Positions 1 through 5,576 of a DNA stretch of 10,311 nt are shown in pieces. The first letter of the stretch is position 1. The number at the start of each line of letters is the position of its first letter. Below the pieces are notes generated by a model. It had not been told where the DNA came from. It saw only the letters and a program-made list of their open reading frames with translations, and did no database searches. Source of the DNA: Promethearchaeota archaeon (lineage in GTDB: Archaea > Asgardarchaeota > Lokiarchaeia > Sigynarchaeales > SOKP01); contig JAUXAJ010000190.1 in the NCBI GenBank assembly GCA_030620005.1, positions 1 to 10,311 of the forward strand. The letters are read 5' to 3'. A program made the position numbers and the translations under genes.

Positions 1-218
1 ACATTCCAGTAATAATCGCCGGAGGACCTAAAATGGACACAATTCAAGATTTATTAAATGTTGCATACGATTCTATTCAAGCAGGAGGTAGTGGAGTAGC
101 TTTCGGGCGGAACGTGTTTCAAGTAGAAGATCCTACGAAACTTGTAAGTACTATTGCAAAAATAGTTCATAAAAATCATACTGTTGAAGAAGTATTAAAA
201 GAGTATAAATTTAAATAG
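1..218 (+). CDS. C-terminal end of archaeal class I aldolase / ADH synthase family protein (5' truncated by window)
   Basis: The reading frame is already open at the left edge (first full codon at position 3), so this is the tail of a larger gene; the ATG at 33 is internal. The visible part begins IPVIIAGGPK, continues through an IQAGGSGVAFGRNVFQ stretch and ends with an IVHKNHTVEEVLKEYK helix. These are the phosphate-binding Gly-Gly and Gly-Arg-Asn loops at the end of the TIM barrel in the DhnA/FbaB family, which covers archaeal fructose-1,6-bisphosphate aldolase and 2-amino-3,7-dideoxy-D-threo-hept-6-ulosonate synthase of the archaeal aromatic amino acid route. The Schiff-base lysine lies upstream of the window, and the tail cannot separate the two activities. 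The family call is firm; the substrate is not determined. The next gene starts 45 bases on, without an obvious Shine-Dalgarno. Confidence 0.85.
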   Translation, partial: IPVIIAGGPKMDTIQDLLNVAYDSIQAGGSGVAFGRNVFQVEDPTKLVSTIAKIVHKNHTVEEVLKEYKFK

Positions 219-263
219 TTAATCAATAAATTTGAAATTTAATATCATCTTAATTAAATAGAT

Positions 264-1583
264 ATGATTCCCAGTAAAATTTATTCTCTTTTTCAGCAAA
301 CAATTGAAAATTACAACAAAAATGTAGTTTTAAAAACCATTAGTGGAAAAAATGTCCAAGGTAGTGAAAAAATATTTAGAGTCATCATTTCATTTAAAGA
401 CACTCTTATAAGAGAAGAATTTATTTCAAAACACGATTTTTTGGAGATTTTAAATAAATTTGATTTGATTCCCTCCATTATTACCAATTTAAATCTTCAA
501 CAAATTCAAGACCTACAAGGAGACGATTTAATAATACGAATTGAAGAAGATCAAAAGTTATATCTCTCCATTCAAGAAGTTAACGAGGTGATTGGACTAA
601 ACTATTACAAAAAAAGAAAATTCTCCATTACTGGAAAAAACATCATTGTAGGAATTGTTGACAACGGGATTAATGGCAATGTTGAATCGATTTCTAATGT
701 AGTTATTAATCACTATAGATTAAAAAACGATGAGGCTGATAAAGAAGATGTTAAAAAAGAAGAACACGCTCATGGAACCATAATGGCAAGTGTAATCGCT
801 AATCAATACTTAGATCGATTCAATAACAAGATGGGAATTGCCCCCGATGTTAAAATAATTGACCTTGACATTTCAAATTCTACAGAAGAGTTCTACATTT
901 CAAATGTTTTAGAAATGTTTGATTTAATAACAAACAAAAATATCAAAATAGACGTTCTTTTATTATCTTTAACAAGCATGGATGCTTCTGATGGCAACGA
1001 TATATTATCTATAGCTTGTAATCATTTAGTAGATAAGGGAATTATTATAATTTGTCCTGCGGGAAACAATGGACCTGACCAATATTCAATTGGGACTCCA
1101 AGCGCAGCTGCAAAAGTTATTACAATAGGGGCATTAACAAAAAAAAGGAAAATTGCTAGTTTTAGTGGAAGGGGGCCTACCTTGGATGAAAGAATAAAAC
1201 CCGATTTTTGTTTACCAGGTTACGATATTCAATTACCTTTATCAAGAAAAAAGATCGCTACTGTATCAGGCACTTGCGTCGCCGCCTCTGTATGTGCTGG
1301 AGTTATTGCACTAATAAAAGAATTCAATCATGATTCTACTCATATCGACATATTAAAATTGCTACGAAAAGCCAGCTTCAAATTAAAACAAGACGCGACA
1401 TCTCAGGGTCATGGGATGTTTAGAGTTTCAAACATTATTAATGAATTGTTTTCCATTAAAGAAAATACTTGCTCATATAATTTTTTGATTAGAAGATCGT
1501 TAATCATTTCAGCAGGATTCATTATTTTTTTGTTATTTTTATTTTACTTGCCATTGATTATTAATTATATAACGGATTTCTAA
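264..1583 (+). CDS. Subtilisin-fold (S8) protease with Cys at the nucleophile position and a C-terminal membrane anchor
   Basis: This 439-residue protein has the subtilase core in the usual order: Asp133 in VGIVDNGI, His170 in HAHGT, oxyanion-hole Asn268 in CPAGNNGP, a SFSGRGP...KPDFCLPG segment, and the nucleophile loop SGTCVAAS. The expected SGTS serine is Cys338 (codon TGC at 1275-1277), and the Pro that normally follows is Ser342. Residues about 38-100 (RVIISFKD ... IIRIEED) look like an I9-type inhibitory propeptide. There is no signal peptide. A hydrophobic helix at about 412-435 follows Arg410-Arg411, so by the positive-inside rule the catalytic domain should stay cytoplasmic as a tail-anchored protein (inference). 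It opens a four-gene plus-strand block; the next gene starts 20 bases after its stop. ATG 264 has no clear Shine-Dalgarno, so the transcript may be leaderless. The fold is secure; whether it is an active thiol protease, a changed activity or a binding protein is unknown. Confidence 0.9.
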   Translation: MIPSKIYSLFQQTIENYNKNVVLKTISGKNVQGSEKIFRVIISFKDTLIREEFISKHDFLEILNKFDLIPSIITNLNLQQIQDLQGDDLIIRIEEDQKLYLSIQEVNEVIGLNYYKKRKFSITGKNIIVGIVDNGINGNVESISNVVINHYRLKNDEADKEDVKKEEHAHGTIMASVIANQYLDRFNNKMGIAPDVKIIDLDISNSTEEFYISNVLEMFDLITNKNIKIDVLLLSLTSMDASDGNDILSIACNHLVDKGIIIICPAGNNGPDQYSIGTPSAAAKVITIGALTKKRKIASFSGRGPTLDERIKPDFCLPGYDIQLPLSRKKIATVSGTCVAASVCAGVIALIKEFNHDSTHIDILKLLRKASFKLKQDATSQGHGMFRVSNIINELFSIKENTCSYNFLIRRSLIISAGFIIFLLFLFYLPLIINYITDF

Positions 1584-1588
1584 AACTA

Positions 1589-1598
1589 AGGAGATGAT
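1589..1598 (+). promoter_or_regulatory. Shine-Dalgarno AGGAGATGAT that places the start of the next gene at ATT 1604
   Basis: The motif differs at one base from AGGAGGTGAT, the full complement of the usual 16S rRNA 3' end. It ends 5 bases before ATT 1604 and 29 bases before TTG 1628, so it supports the upstream non-canonical start. The ATG inside it (1594) opens only a 17-codon frame in another phase. Confidence 0.7.
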
Positions 1599-1603
1599 TA
1601 AAC

Positions 1604-2137
1604 ATTTTTCCATTATTCCATCTTGGCTTGCCTTTAATTATTTTTGAAATTCCAGGAGTTAAAAAAAAATATAATATAAATCGATTTTCTTTATTAATAG
1701 GTTCTTTATTTCCCGACTTCATTGACAAACCATTAGAACTACTTGGTTTTGGCTCAGCAAATGAATACGCACACACTCTTTTATCTGTTTTTGCATTTTT
1801 TTTGGTTCTTCATCTTGCTTCTAAAAGAAATACTTCAATTTCAATTCCTTTTTTAGTCGGGATGCTTTTTCATTTGTTACTTGATGTGGAGCACGCCCCC
1901 ATCTTTTTTCCTTTTATTAGTTATGATATTGAAAAGATTGAAGATCCTGTTAAATTTTGGTCTGAGGCTCCATTTATAAAGCCTTATATTTTTTTGACGG
2001 AGCTCATTGGAATTATTGTTGTTCTCTTTGTTATTACTAAAAATAAATTATATAGCTTTAAAGAAATTGTGAATTATTTGAAGATTAAACCTCAAAGTAA
2101 TAATAGCAACGAAATTAATAGCAAAAGGTCTGGATAA
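1604..2137 (+). CDS. Small membrane protein resembling YdjM/DUF457 metal-dependent hydrolases, upstream copy, apparent ATT start
   Basis: Read from ATT 1604 the protein is 177 residues and aligns without gaps over about the first 110 residues to the next gene. Both share His6 (FPxFH), Asp38 in the FPD/IPD motif, His57 (AHTLL / SHSLL), His90 and Asp94 (HxxxD) and His97. This His/Asp pattern among hydrophobic helices resembles the YdjM/YbcI-DUF457 membrane-bound putative metal-dependent hydrolases; the family call is from memory of the motif layout. Helices lie at about 55-72, 80-96 and 125-145, with a lysine-rich tail. The shorter reading from TTG 1628 would lose FPLFH and its His6, and it lacks a Shine-Dalgarno, whereas 1589-1598 is well spaced for 1604. 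It sits 20 bases after the protease and 2 bases before its paralogue. The substrate is unknown. Confidence 0.72.
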   Translation: MFPLFHLGLPLIIFEIPGVKKKYNINRFSLLIGSLFPDFIDKPLELLGFGSANEYAHTLLSVFAFFLVLHLASKRNTSISIPFLVGMLFHLLLDVEHAPIFFPFISYDIEKIEDPVKFWSEAPFIKPYIFLTELIGIIVVLFVITKNKLYSFKEIVNYLKIKPQSNNSNEINSKRSG

Positions 2138-2139
2138 AC

Positions 2140-2646
2140 ATGTTTCCAATCTTTCACATTGCCTTACCTTTATTAATTTTCGAAATTCCAAGAATTAAAG
2201 AGAGATTTAAGGTTAACAGATTTGCCTTGCTTATTGGTTCAATTATACCAGATATTATAGGCAAGCCTCTATTATTTCTAAAACTTGATTCGGGAAGGGG
2301 TTTCTCACATTCTTTGTTATTCATAGTTGCGAGTTTCTTGTTCTTATTTTTAGTGACTAAAGGAAACACGGTAATTACTTTCTCTTTTCAATTTGGCGTT
2401 ATTACGCATTTTATCTTAGATTTGCCTCATCTCCCGTGGTTATATCCATTTGTTTCTTACGACTATGAAATAATTGACGATCCCATAGCCCATTGGATTA
2501 AAACGATGGTGGAGGAACCTATTGTTAGCGTGACAGAAATTCTGGGTGCTTTTATCTTAATATTTATTATTTATAATAATAAATTATATAGGTTTAAAGA
2601 AATCACACGATATTTAAATACAAAGAAAGACCATGAACACGAATAA
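2140..2646 (+). CDS. Small membrane protein resembling YdjM/DUF457 metal-dependent hydrolases, downstream copy
   Basis: This 168-residue protein starts at ATG 2140, two bases after the stop of its paralogue, so the pair is probably translationally coupled; only a weak AGGT (2126-2129) precedes it. It keeps every candidate metal ligand of the upstream copy: His6, Asp38 in IIPD, His57 in GRGFSHSLL, His90 and Asp94 in THFILD, and His97. The GRGFSHS motif is closer to the canonical HRGxTHS of DUF457-type proteins than the NEYAHT of the other copy, so this may be the less diverged member. Both copies share the later FxSYD(I/Y)E...DDP/EDP segment, a hydrophobic helix at about 130-147, then NKLYRFKEITRYL. 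The tandem arrangement points to local duplication, with divergence enough that the two may have distinct roles or form a heteromer. Activity is inferred from motif layout only. Confidence 0.72.
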   Translation: MFPIFHIALPLLIFEIPRIKERFKVNRFALLIGSIIPDIIGKPLLFLKLDSGRGFSHSLLFIVASFLFLFLVTKGNTVITFSFQFGVITHFILDLPHLPWLYPFVSYDYEIIDDPIAHWIKTMVEEPIVSVTEILGAFILIFIIYNNKLYRFKEITRYLNTKKDHEHE

Positions 2647-2654
2647 ATAATTTT

Positions 2655-2661
2655 AGGTGAT
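2655..2661 (+). promoter_or_regulatory. Shine-Dalgarno AGGTGAT that selects TTG 2667 as nuclease start
   Basis: A perfect 7-base complement to the 16S 3' end sits 5 bases upstream of TTG 2667 and 23 bases upstream of the next in-frame ATG (2685). This favours the TTG start. Confidence 0.65.
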
Positions 2662-2666
2662 TTACA

Positions 2667-3419
2667 TTGGTTGAAAAAAAAATAATGAAAATAATAATAG
2701 ACGATAGAGAGAAGAAACTGATGAAAGTTTTTGATAACAAAAAGGCGGATGAGCGAATCCTGCAATACGAATCAAAACGACTAAGCGTAGCAGATATAGT
2801 TGTGTCAGAGCGCGTGGGGATTGAAAGAAAGGAAGGAGCTGACTTTATTGCTTCTATCATGGATAATAGGTTATTCGAACAGTTATTGCGGCTAAAAGAA
2901 GCGTATCCAGAAGGAGCAATTTTAATAATTGAAAAGTTAAACGATGACACGTTTGAGAACACGGGGATGAAGATCTCTTCGATTTATGGCGCATTAGCGT
3001 TTGTTTCTTACAAGTTAGGCGTCTCTGTAATTCCTTCCAGAAATTTGGAAGATACTGCAATAATTATTGAAAGGATTGCGTACAGAGAACAAGTTAAAGA
3101 CAACATGCCTCTTTTATCTCGAATGGTACCAAAAGGAATGAACATCGAAGAAAGAAGAGCCTTCATCATTGAGGGCCTTGTTGATATAGGCTCAATAAAA
3201 GCTAAAACCCTAATTAATAAGTTCAAGACACCCTTTAACGTTTTTAAAGCCATCAAAAACACGGAAATAACTTATACGAGGACAGGTAAAGAAAAGGGAA
3301 TAGAAGGGCCTCTTAAGGAAATAAAAGGTTTTGGGTGGAAATTCTTAAAAAAGAATAAAGAACTCATATTTGGAAAAATCAAGAACAATCCTCAAAAAAA
3401 GATAGATGATATCAATTGA
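2667..3419 (+). CDS. XPF/Mus81-family (ERCC4) structure-specific endonuclease, short archaeal form
   Basis: This 250-residue protein has an N-terminal ERCC4 nuclease domain (about 8-140) and a C-terminal tandem helix-hairpin-helix region (about 160-235). Nuclease signatures are IIIDDRE (Asp13, Arg14, Glu15), Asp43 in VADIVV, and the hallmark GIERKEGADF with Glu53-Arg54-Lys55 and Asp59, all intact. The HhH region shows LVDIGSIKAKTLINKF and LKEIKGFGWKFL. The family cuts branched DNA such as 3' flaps and fork structures near single-/double-strand junctions, as an HhH-dimerised dimer. The length matches the short archaeal XPF that lacks the helicase domain of Hef; no PCNA-binding box is evident at the C-terminus. 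TTG 2667 is chosen over ATG 2685 because of the AGGTGAT at 2655-2661. It is the last gene of the block, 20 bases after the second hydrolase-like gene, and inverted repeats begin at its stop. Confidence 0.93.
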   Translation: MVEKKIMKIIIDDREKKLMKVFDNKKADERILQYESKRLSVADIVVSERVGIERKEGADFIASIMDNRLFEQLLRLKEAYPEGAILIIEKLNDDTFENTGMKISSIYGALAFVSYKLGVSVIPSRNLEDTAIIIERIAYREQVKDNMPLLSRMVPKGMNIEERRAFIIEGLVDIGSIKAKTLINKFKTPFNVFKAIKNTEITYTRTGKEKGIEGPLKEIKGFGWKFLKKNKELIFGKIKNNPQKKIDDIN

Positions 3420-3432
3420 TTGAGAGTCTCAA
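3411..3432 (+). repeat. Two adjoining palindromes at the end of the nuclease gene
   Basis: ATCAATTGAT (3411-3420) is a perfect 10-base palindrome over the nuclease stop codon. TTGAGA-G-TCTCAA (3420-3432) is a perfect inverted repeat sharing one base with it. The TTGAGA/TCTCAA arms recur at 3502-3507/3511-3516. Confidence 0.75.
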
Positions 3433-3499
3433 CCCTATTGGGATTAACTAAATTTCTTTATGGGAATCAAAATCATAGTACCACTTTAAAGGCTTAGTG

Positions 3500-3518
3500 C
3501 CTTGAGATTTTCTCAAGG
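3500..3518. repeat. Perfect 8-bp inverted repeat, loop TTT
   Basis: CCTTGAGA-TTT-TCTCAAGG lies inside the zinc-ribbon remnant, about 80 bases after the nuclease stop. Its inner arms repeat those of 3420-3432. It is not followed by a long T-run on plus, so a terminator role is only possible. Confidence 0.75.
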
Positions 3519-3584
3519 TCGACTTGGTCGGAAAGGACGAAAAGAAGATCACTGATTATGGAACGCCAAGGTAGTAACATTTCG

Positions 3585-3607
3585 AGAAAAATTATAATAA
3601 TTTTTCT
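3585..3607. repeat. Perfect 11-bp inverted repeat with one central base
   Basis: AGAAAAATTAT (3585-3595), A, ATAATTTTTCT (3597-3607). Both arms match completely and the right arm carries T5. It could act as a transcription stop for the plus-strand block or be chance in AT-rich DNA; 11 of 11 paired bases makes it worth recording. Confidence 0.7.
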
Positions 3608-3690
3608 AATGATAGACTCTAAAAAAAAAGAGGGAGGGTAGAGAATCCTTGAAAACAAGCGTAATTCCATTCAAACCGTGTTGAGCGCCT

Positions 3691-3796
3691 TTGAGTAAAA
3701 GTTTATTTTTGCCCATGACCTAAAAGTAATTATACCCATTTTTTCATAAAAAAAAAAAAAATATTCCATAAAGAAAAACTATAAATAAAGTTTTAA
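3691..3796. other. Gene-free remainder of the 377-base gap before 3797
   Basis: Nothing recognisable is coded here. It contains an A14 run (3748-3761) and, just before the next gene, CTATAAATA (3779-3787). That element lies only about 10-18 bases from ATG 3797, rather near for a TATA box of a leaderless transcript. Confidence 0.5.
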
Positions 3797-4195
3797 ATGG
3801 CCATTTTAGAAATTGGTATAAATTTAAATAGTCATGGACTAATTGAAGTTCAGTATTATCCTTCTTTATACGAACATGATGGTATAAAAATTGAAGAATT
3901 ATCGAATTTAAGAACTAACCTTATTATGGTTTTAGATCAATTTTCGAAGAGCGTTCTAGATGGAGAGATCAATACTATTAGTTTTCAATCGTATAATTTG
4001 ATTTGTCATCAACAAATGATTGCATTACCTGGTGATGATATGGAGAAAGATAAAGAAACATTATTATTATATGCTATTACAGAAAAAACAACAGATCCAA
4101 TTTTAGTTACAAATCTATTGATAAAAATTAAAGAATACTTTCTCAATCGCTATTCTCTTAATGACATTTTTTCCAAAAAAAAAAAAGATTTTTAG
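3797..4195 (+). CDS. Small soluble protein, possibly longin/roadblock-like domain; unidentified
   Basis: I do not recognise this 132-residue protein by a signature motif. Its predicted order is two strands with a turn (AILEIGINLN, GLIEVQYYP), a long helix containing LVLDQFSKSVL-type residues, a strand pair (INTISFQSY, LICHQQMIALP), a strand LLLYAITEK, then a long helix LVTNLLIKIKEYFLNRY. This is the beta-beta-alpha-beta-beta-alpha type layout of longin/roadblock modules and resembles the first 120 residues of the GTPase at 9059-9943, also in the aromatic-rich helix ends. Such small domains commonly partner small GTPases in Asgard genomes (family knowledge; the assignment is inference). The end is unusual: an A12 tract (4175-4186) encodes SKKKK, then Asp-Phe-stop. 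A one-base shift there opens a 29-residue basic amphipathic tail to 4277. No Shine-Dalgarno precedes ATG 3797. Confidence 0.7.
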   Translation: MAILEIGINLNSHGLIEVQYYPSLYEHDGIKIEELSNLRTNLIMVLDQFSKSVLDGEINTISFQSYNLICHQQMIALPGDDMEKDKETLLLYAITEKTTDPILVTNLLIKIKEYFLNRYSLNDIFSKKKKDF

Positions 4196-4337
4196 AAAAT
4201 TTAAAAGCACGATTGATGATTTATTAGGGGATTTAAAAATAAAAACAAAAGATAGATTTAAAAATGTGTTTTTCTAAAAATATAGTATATTGAGTTGATC
4301 TAAAACAAATTCTACATAAATGTCATGAATTAAATTT

Positions 4338-4342
4338 GGTGA
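4338..4342 (+). promoter_or_regulatory. Shine-Dalgarno GGTGA selecting ATG 4348
   Basis: GGTGA ends 5 bases before ATG 4348, the same spacing as for the nuclease gene. It overlaps the alternative TTG 4336 and GTG 4339 starts, which therefore could not use it. Confidence 0.55.
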
Positions 4343-4347
4343 AATGT

Positions 4348-5046
4348 ATGGCTTTAAGTTTTACTGGTGGTCTCACATTAATATTACAAATAATATGTGC
4401 CCTTTTAAGTTTGATATTAATCTTAAGAATTTTCTCTAAAAAGAAAAAAAAACTTGAAGTCTTACAACTATATTTATCTTTATTTTTTATGATGCATTTA
4501 ATAAGTGTCGGAATTGGTATTAGTATTAGCCTTTTGGAAATTATAGAGTATAAAGCGGATATACTTTTACTTTCCTTCATCTACTTTATGGTTTTCTTTA
4601 CTCTTGACATGACATACATTTTTGGTTATATTTTTGCAAGCATAATGCTCAAGTCATCAAAATCTTTCTTCAGTAAACGTAAAAATATTTTATTACTTTC
4701 ATTAGTAACTCTAATCTTGATAATATTAAATGCGTCTCAATTCATCAACTATTTTATAGGTGCAATTTATATAATAATGGAAATATCTTTAGGAATAATC
4801 ATAATTATAAGATTAAACGGTGTTCATAAATTATTAGATGACCACCTTTTAAAAAAGAAATGTAAATTCTTGATAATTGGTTTTTTGTTTACCCAAATTA
4901 TTTCGGGTATACTATTTATATTTTATCTCGATTTTGAAGTCACTGATATAACAACTGATCCTATAGTAATTCTCATGTTAAGCGCGTATTATATATTATT
5001 AATGACTGGTTTAATACTTATTGAAAGCTCCTTTCGCCTGCAATGA
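4348..5046 (+). CDS. Seven-helix membrane protein of unknown family
   Basis: From ATG 4348 the protein has 232 residues; this start is preferred to TTG 4336 because GGTGA (4338-4342) is correctly spaced for it. Seven hydrophobic helices are visible at about 7-28, 40-62, 72-97, 113-130, 133-155, 172-193 and 204-226. The positive clusters KKKKK (31-35), KSSKSFFSKRK (about 102-112) and the LKKKCK region (168-173) fall in the loops after helices 1, 3 and 5. This places the N-terminus outside and the short C-terminus inside, the receptor-like 7TM topology. No retinal-type lysine is seen in the last helix, and no catalytic or transport motif is apparent. Such a domain may sense a signal, as the 7TM input domains of some histidine kinases do, but no output domain is fused here. 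The function is unknown. It stands about 70 bases after the possible extended end of the preceding gene. Confidence 0.8.
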   Translation: MALSFTGGLTLILQIICALLSLILILRIFSKKKKKLEVLQLYLSLFFMMHLISVGIGISISLLEIIEYKADILLLSFIYFMVFFTLDMTYIFGYIFASIMLKSSKSFFSKRKNILLLSLVTLILIILNASQFINYFIGAIYIIMEISLGIIIIIRLNGVHKLLDDHLLKKKCKFLIIGFLFTQIISGILFIFYLDFEVTDITTDPIVILMLSAYYILLMTGLILIESSFRLQ

Positions 5047-5192
5047 ATCTTGAAAGAGTTTTAATTGAAATTAAGAATTAGAATTTTAAATAAAGATTAA
5101 GAAAATATTTCAACCAACTCTTCTTCTAGAAATGGGAGTATCATTATAACACGTGTATTCCATTAACAAAGAAAAAAAAAAATTTGTTTTGA

Positions 5193-5534
5193 TTATAATT
5201 TTTTATAGGAATCGAATTCATAATACCATTTTATGGGTCCCTTGCCTTCTTTTTGCCTGGTTTCTTCAAGACCTTGATAAAAATTCTCGTTGTGATTTCT
5301 AAGATGAAATTGATAACCACATTTTGCGCATGTAGTAACAGTTTCCTTTAAGAAATATTGAGGGCTTGAAAAATCAAGAACTACTTTATCCAATTTCCCA
5401 TCTTTCGTTTCTAAATAACATTCAAGTGGAAGTCGAAATCTTACCGAATTGCTTCCACAATTAGGGCATTTTCCACAAGACGCAATGTATCGGACTTCTG
5501 GCATTCCTATTCCATTATCTTCTTGTTCTGTCAA
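5193..5534 (-). CDS. Small zinc-ribbon protein, function unknown
   Basis: This 113-residue protein has two Cys knuckles: SCGKCPNCG with Cys20, Cys23 and Cys26, and CAKC with Cys69 and Cys72. Cys23-x2-Cys26 with Cys69-x2-Cys72 makes a standard four-Cys zinc ribbon; Cys20 is a spare thiol. Between them is a strand-rich stretch (VRFRLPLECYLETKDGKLDKVVLDF), and the C-terminus ends GPIKWYYEFDSYKKL. It starts at TTG (5534), supported by GGTGG at 5542-5546, 7 bases upstream; ATG at residue 11 lies just before the first Cys and is less likely. It lies 42 bases downstream of the acyl-CoA dehydrogenase on the same strand, so the two may be co-transcribed. A broken paralogue lies at 3448-3690, showing that its C-terminus is conserved. 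I cannot name the family; it could be a nucleic-acid or protein-interaction module. Confidence 0.78.
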   Translation of the reverse strand: MTEQEDNGIGMPEVRYIASCGKCPNCGSNSVRFRLPLECYLETKDGKLDKVVLDFSSPQYFLKETVTTCAKCGYQFHLRNHNENFYQGLEETRQKEGKGPIKWYYEFDSYKKL

Positions 5535-5541
5535 AATTATT

Positions 5542-5546
5542 CCACC
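5542..5546 (-). promoter_or_regulatory. Shine-Dalgarno GGTGG for the zinc-ribbon TTG start
   Basis: On the minus strand GGTGG stands 7 bases before TTG 5534. An ATG overlapping it opens a frame that stops after three codons, so it does not compete. Confidence 0.5.
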
Positions 5547-5576
5547 ATTATAATATTGTTAGTAAACTTATTTTCT

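Larger units (their letters stand above)
3448..3690 (-). pseudogene. Decayed second copy of the zinc-ribbon gene at 5193-5534
   Basis: On the minus strand, 3492-3448 reads PLKWYYDFDSHKEI then a TAG stop, against PIKWYYEFDSYKKL-stop at the end of the intact zinc-ribbon gene. Further out, in other frames, a VTTLA segment (about 3578-3564) matches VTTCA, preceded by IFLE against YFLKE. A CGGTTTGA (Arg-Phe) near 3673-3680 falls where the RFRLPLEC segment would be. Spacings agree with one collinear copy: about 100 bases between the two outer matches (102 in the intact gene) and about 94 between VTT and the Trp codon (111 in the intact gene), as if the second zinc knuckle KCGYQ had been deleted. 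Several frame changes, an in-frame stop and a lost Cys show it is non-functional. The C-terminal match is clear; the parts beyond 3600 are tentative. Confidence 0.72.

Noticed and set aside
1594..1647. ATG 1594 opening a 17-codon frame
   Set aside because: It lies inside the ribosome binding site, is in a different phase from the conserved protein, and encodes nothing recognisable.
1561..1776. Minus-strand open frames opposite the hydrolase-like and nuclease genes (also 2154-2369, 2571-2962, 2857-3262)
   Set aside because: Low-complexity antisense frames of well-supported genes with no domain or start signal.
1628..2137. TTG 1628 as start of the first hydrolase-like gene
   Set aside because: It drops a segment conserved in the paralogue, including His6, and has no spaced Shine-Dalgarno; ATT 1604 fits both.
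3420..3796. Structured RNA gene (RNase P, SRP or similar) in the gene-free gap
   Set aside because: No family core motif such as the RNase P GAGGAAAGTCC or the SRP S-domain loop was found, and the zinc-ribbon protein remnant explains much of the sequence.
4336..4347. TTG 4336 or GTG 4339 as start of the 7TM gene
   Set aside because: They overlap the GGTGA Shine-Dalgarno itself; ATG 4348 is correctly spaced.
4348..5046. Microbial rhodopsin for the seven-helix protein
   Set aside because: No lysine in the seventh helix to bind retinal, and no rhodopsin motifs.
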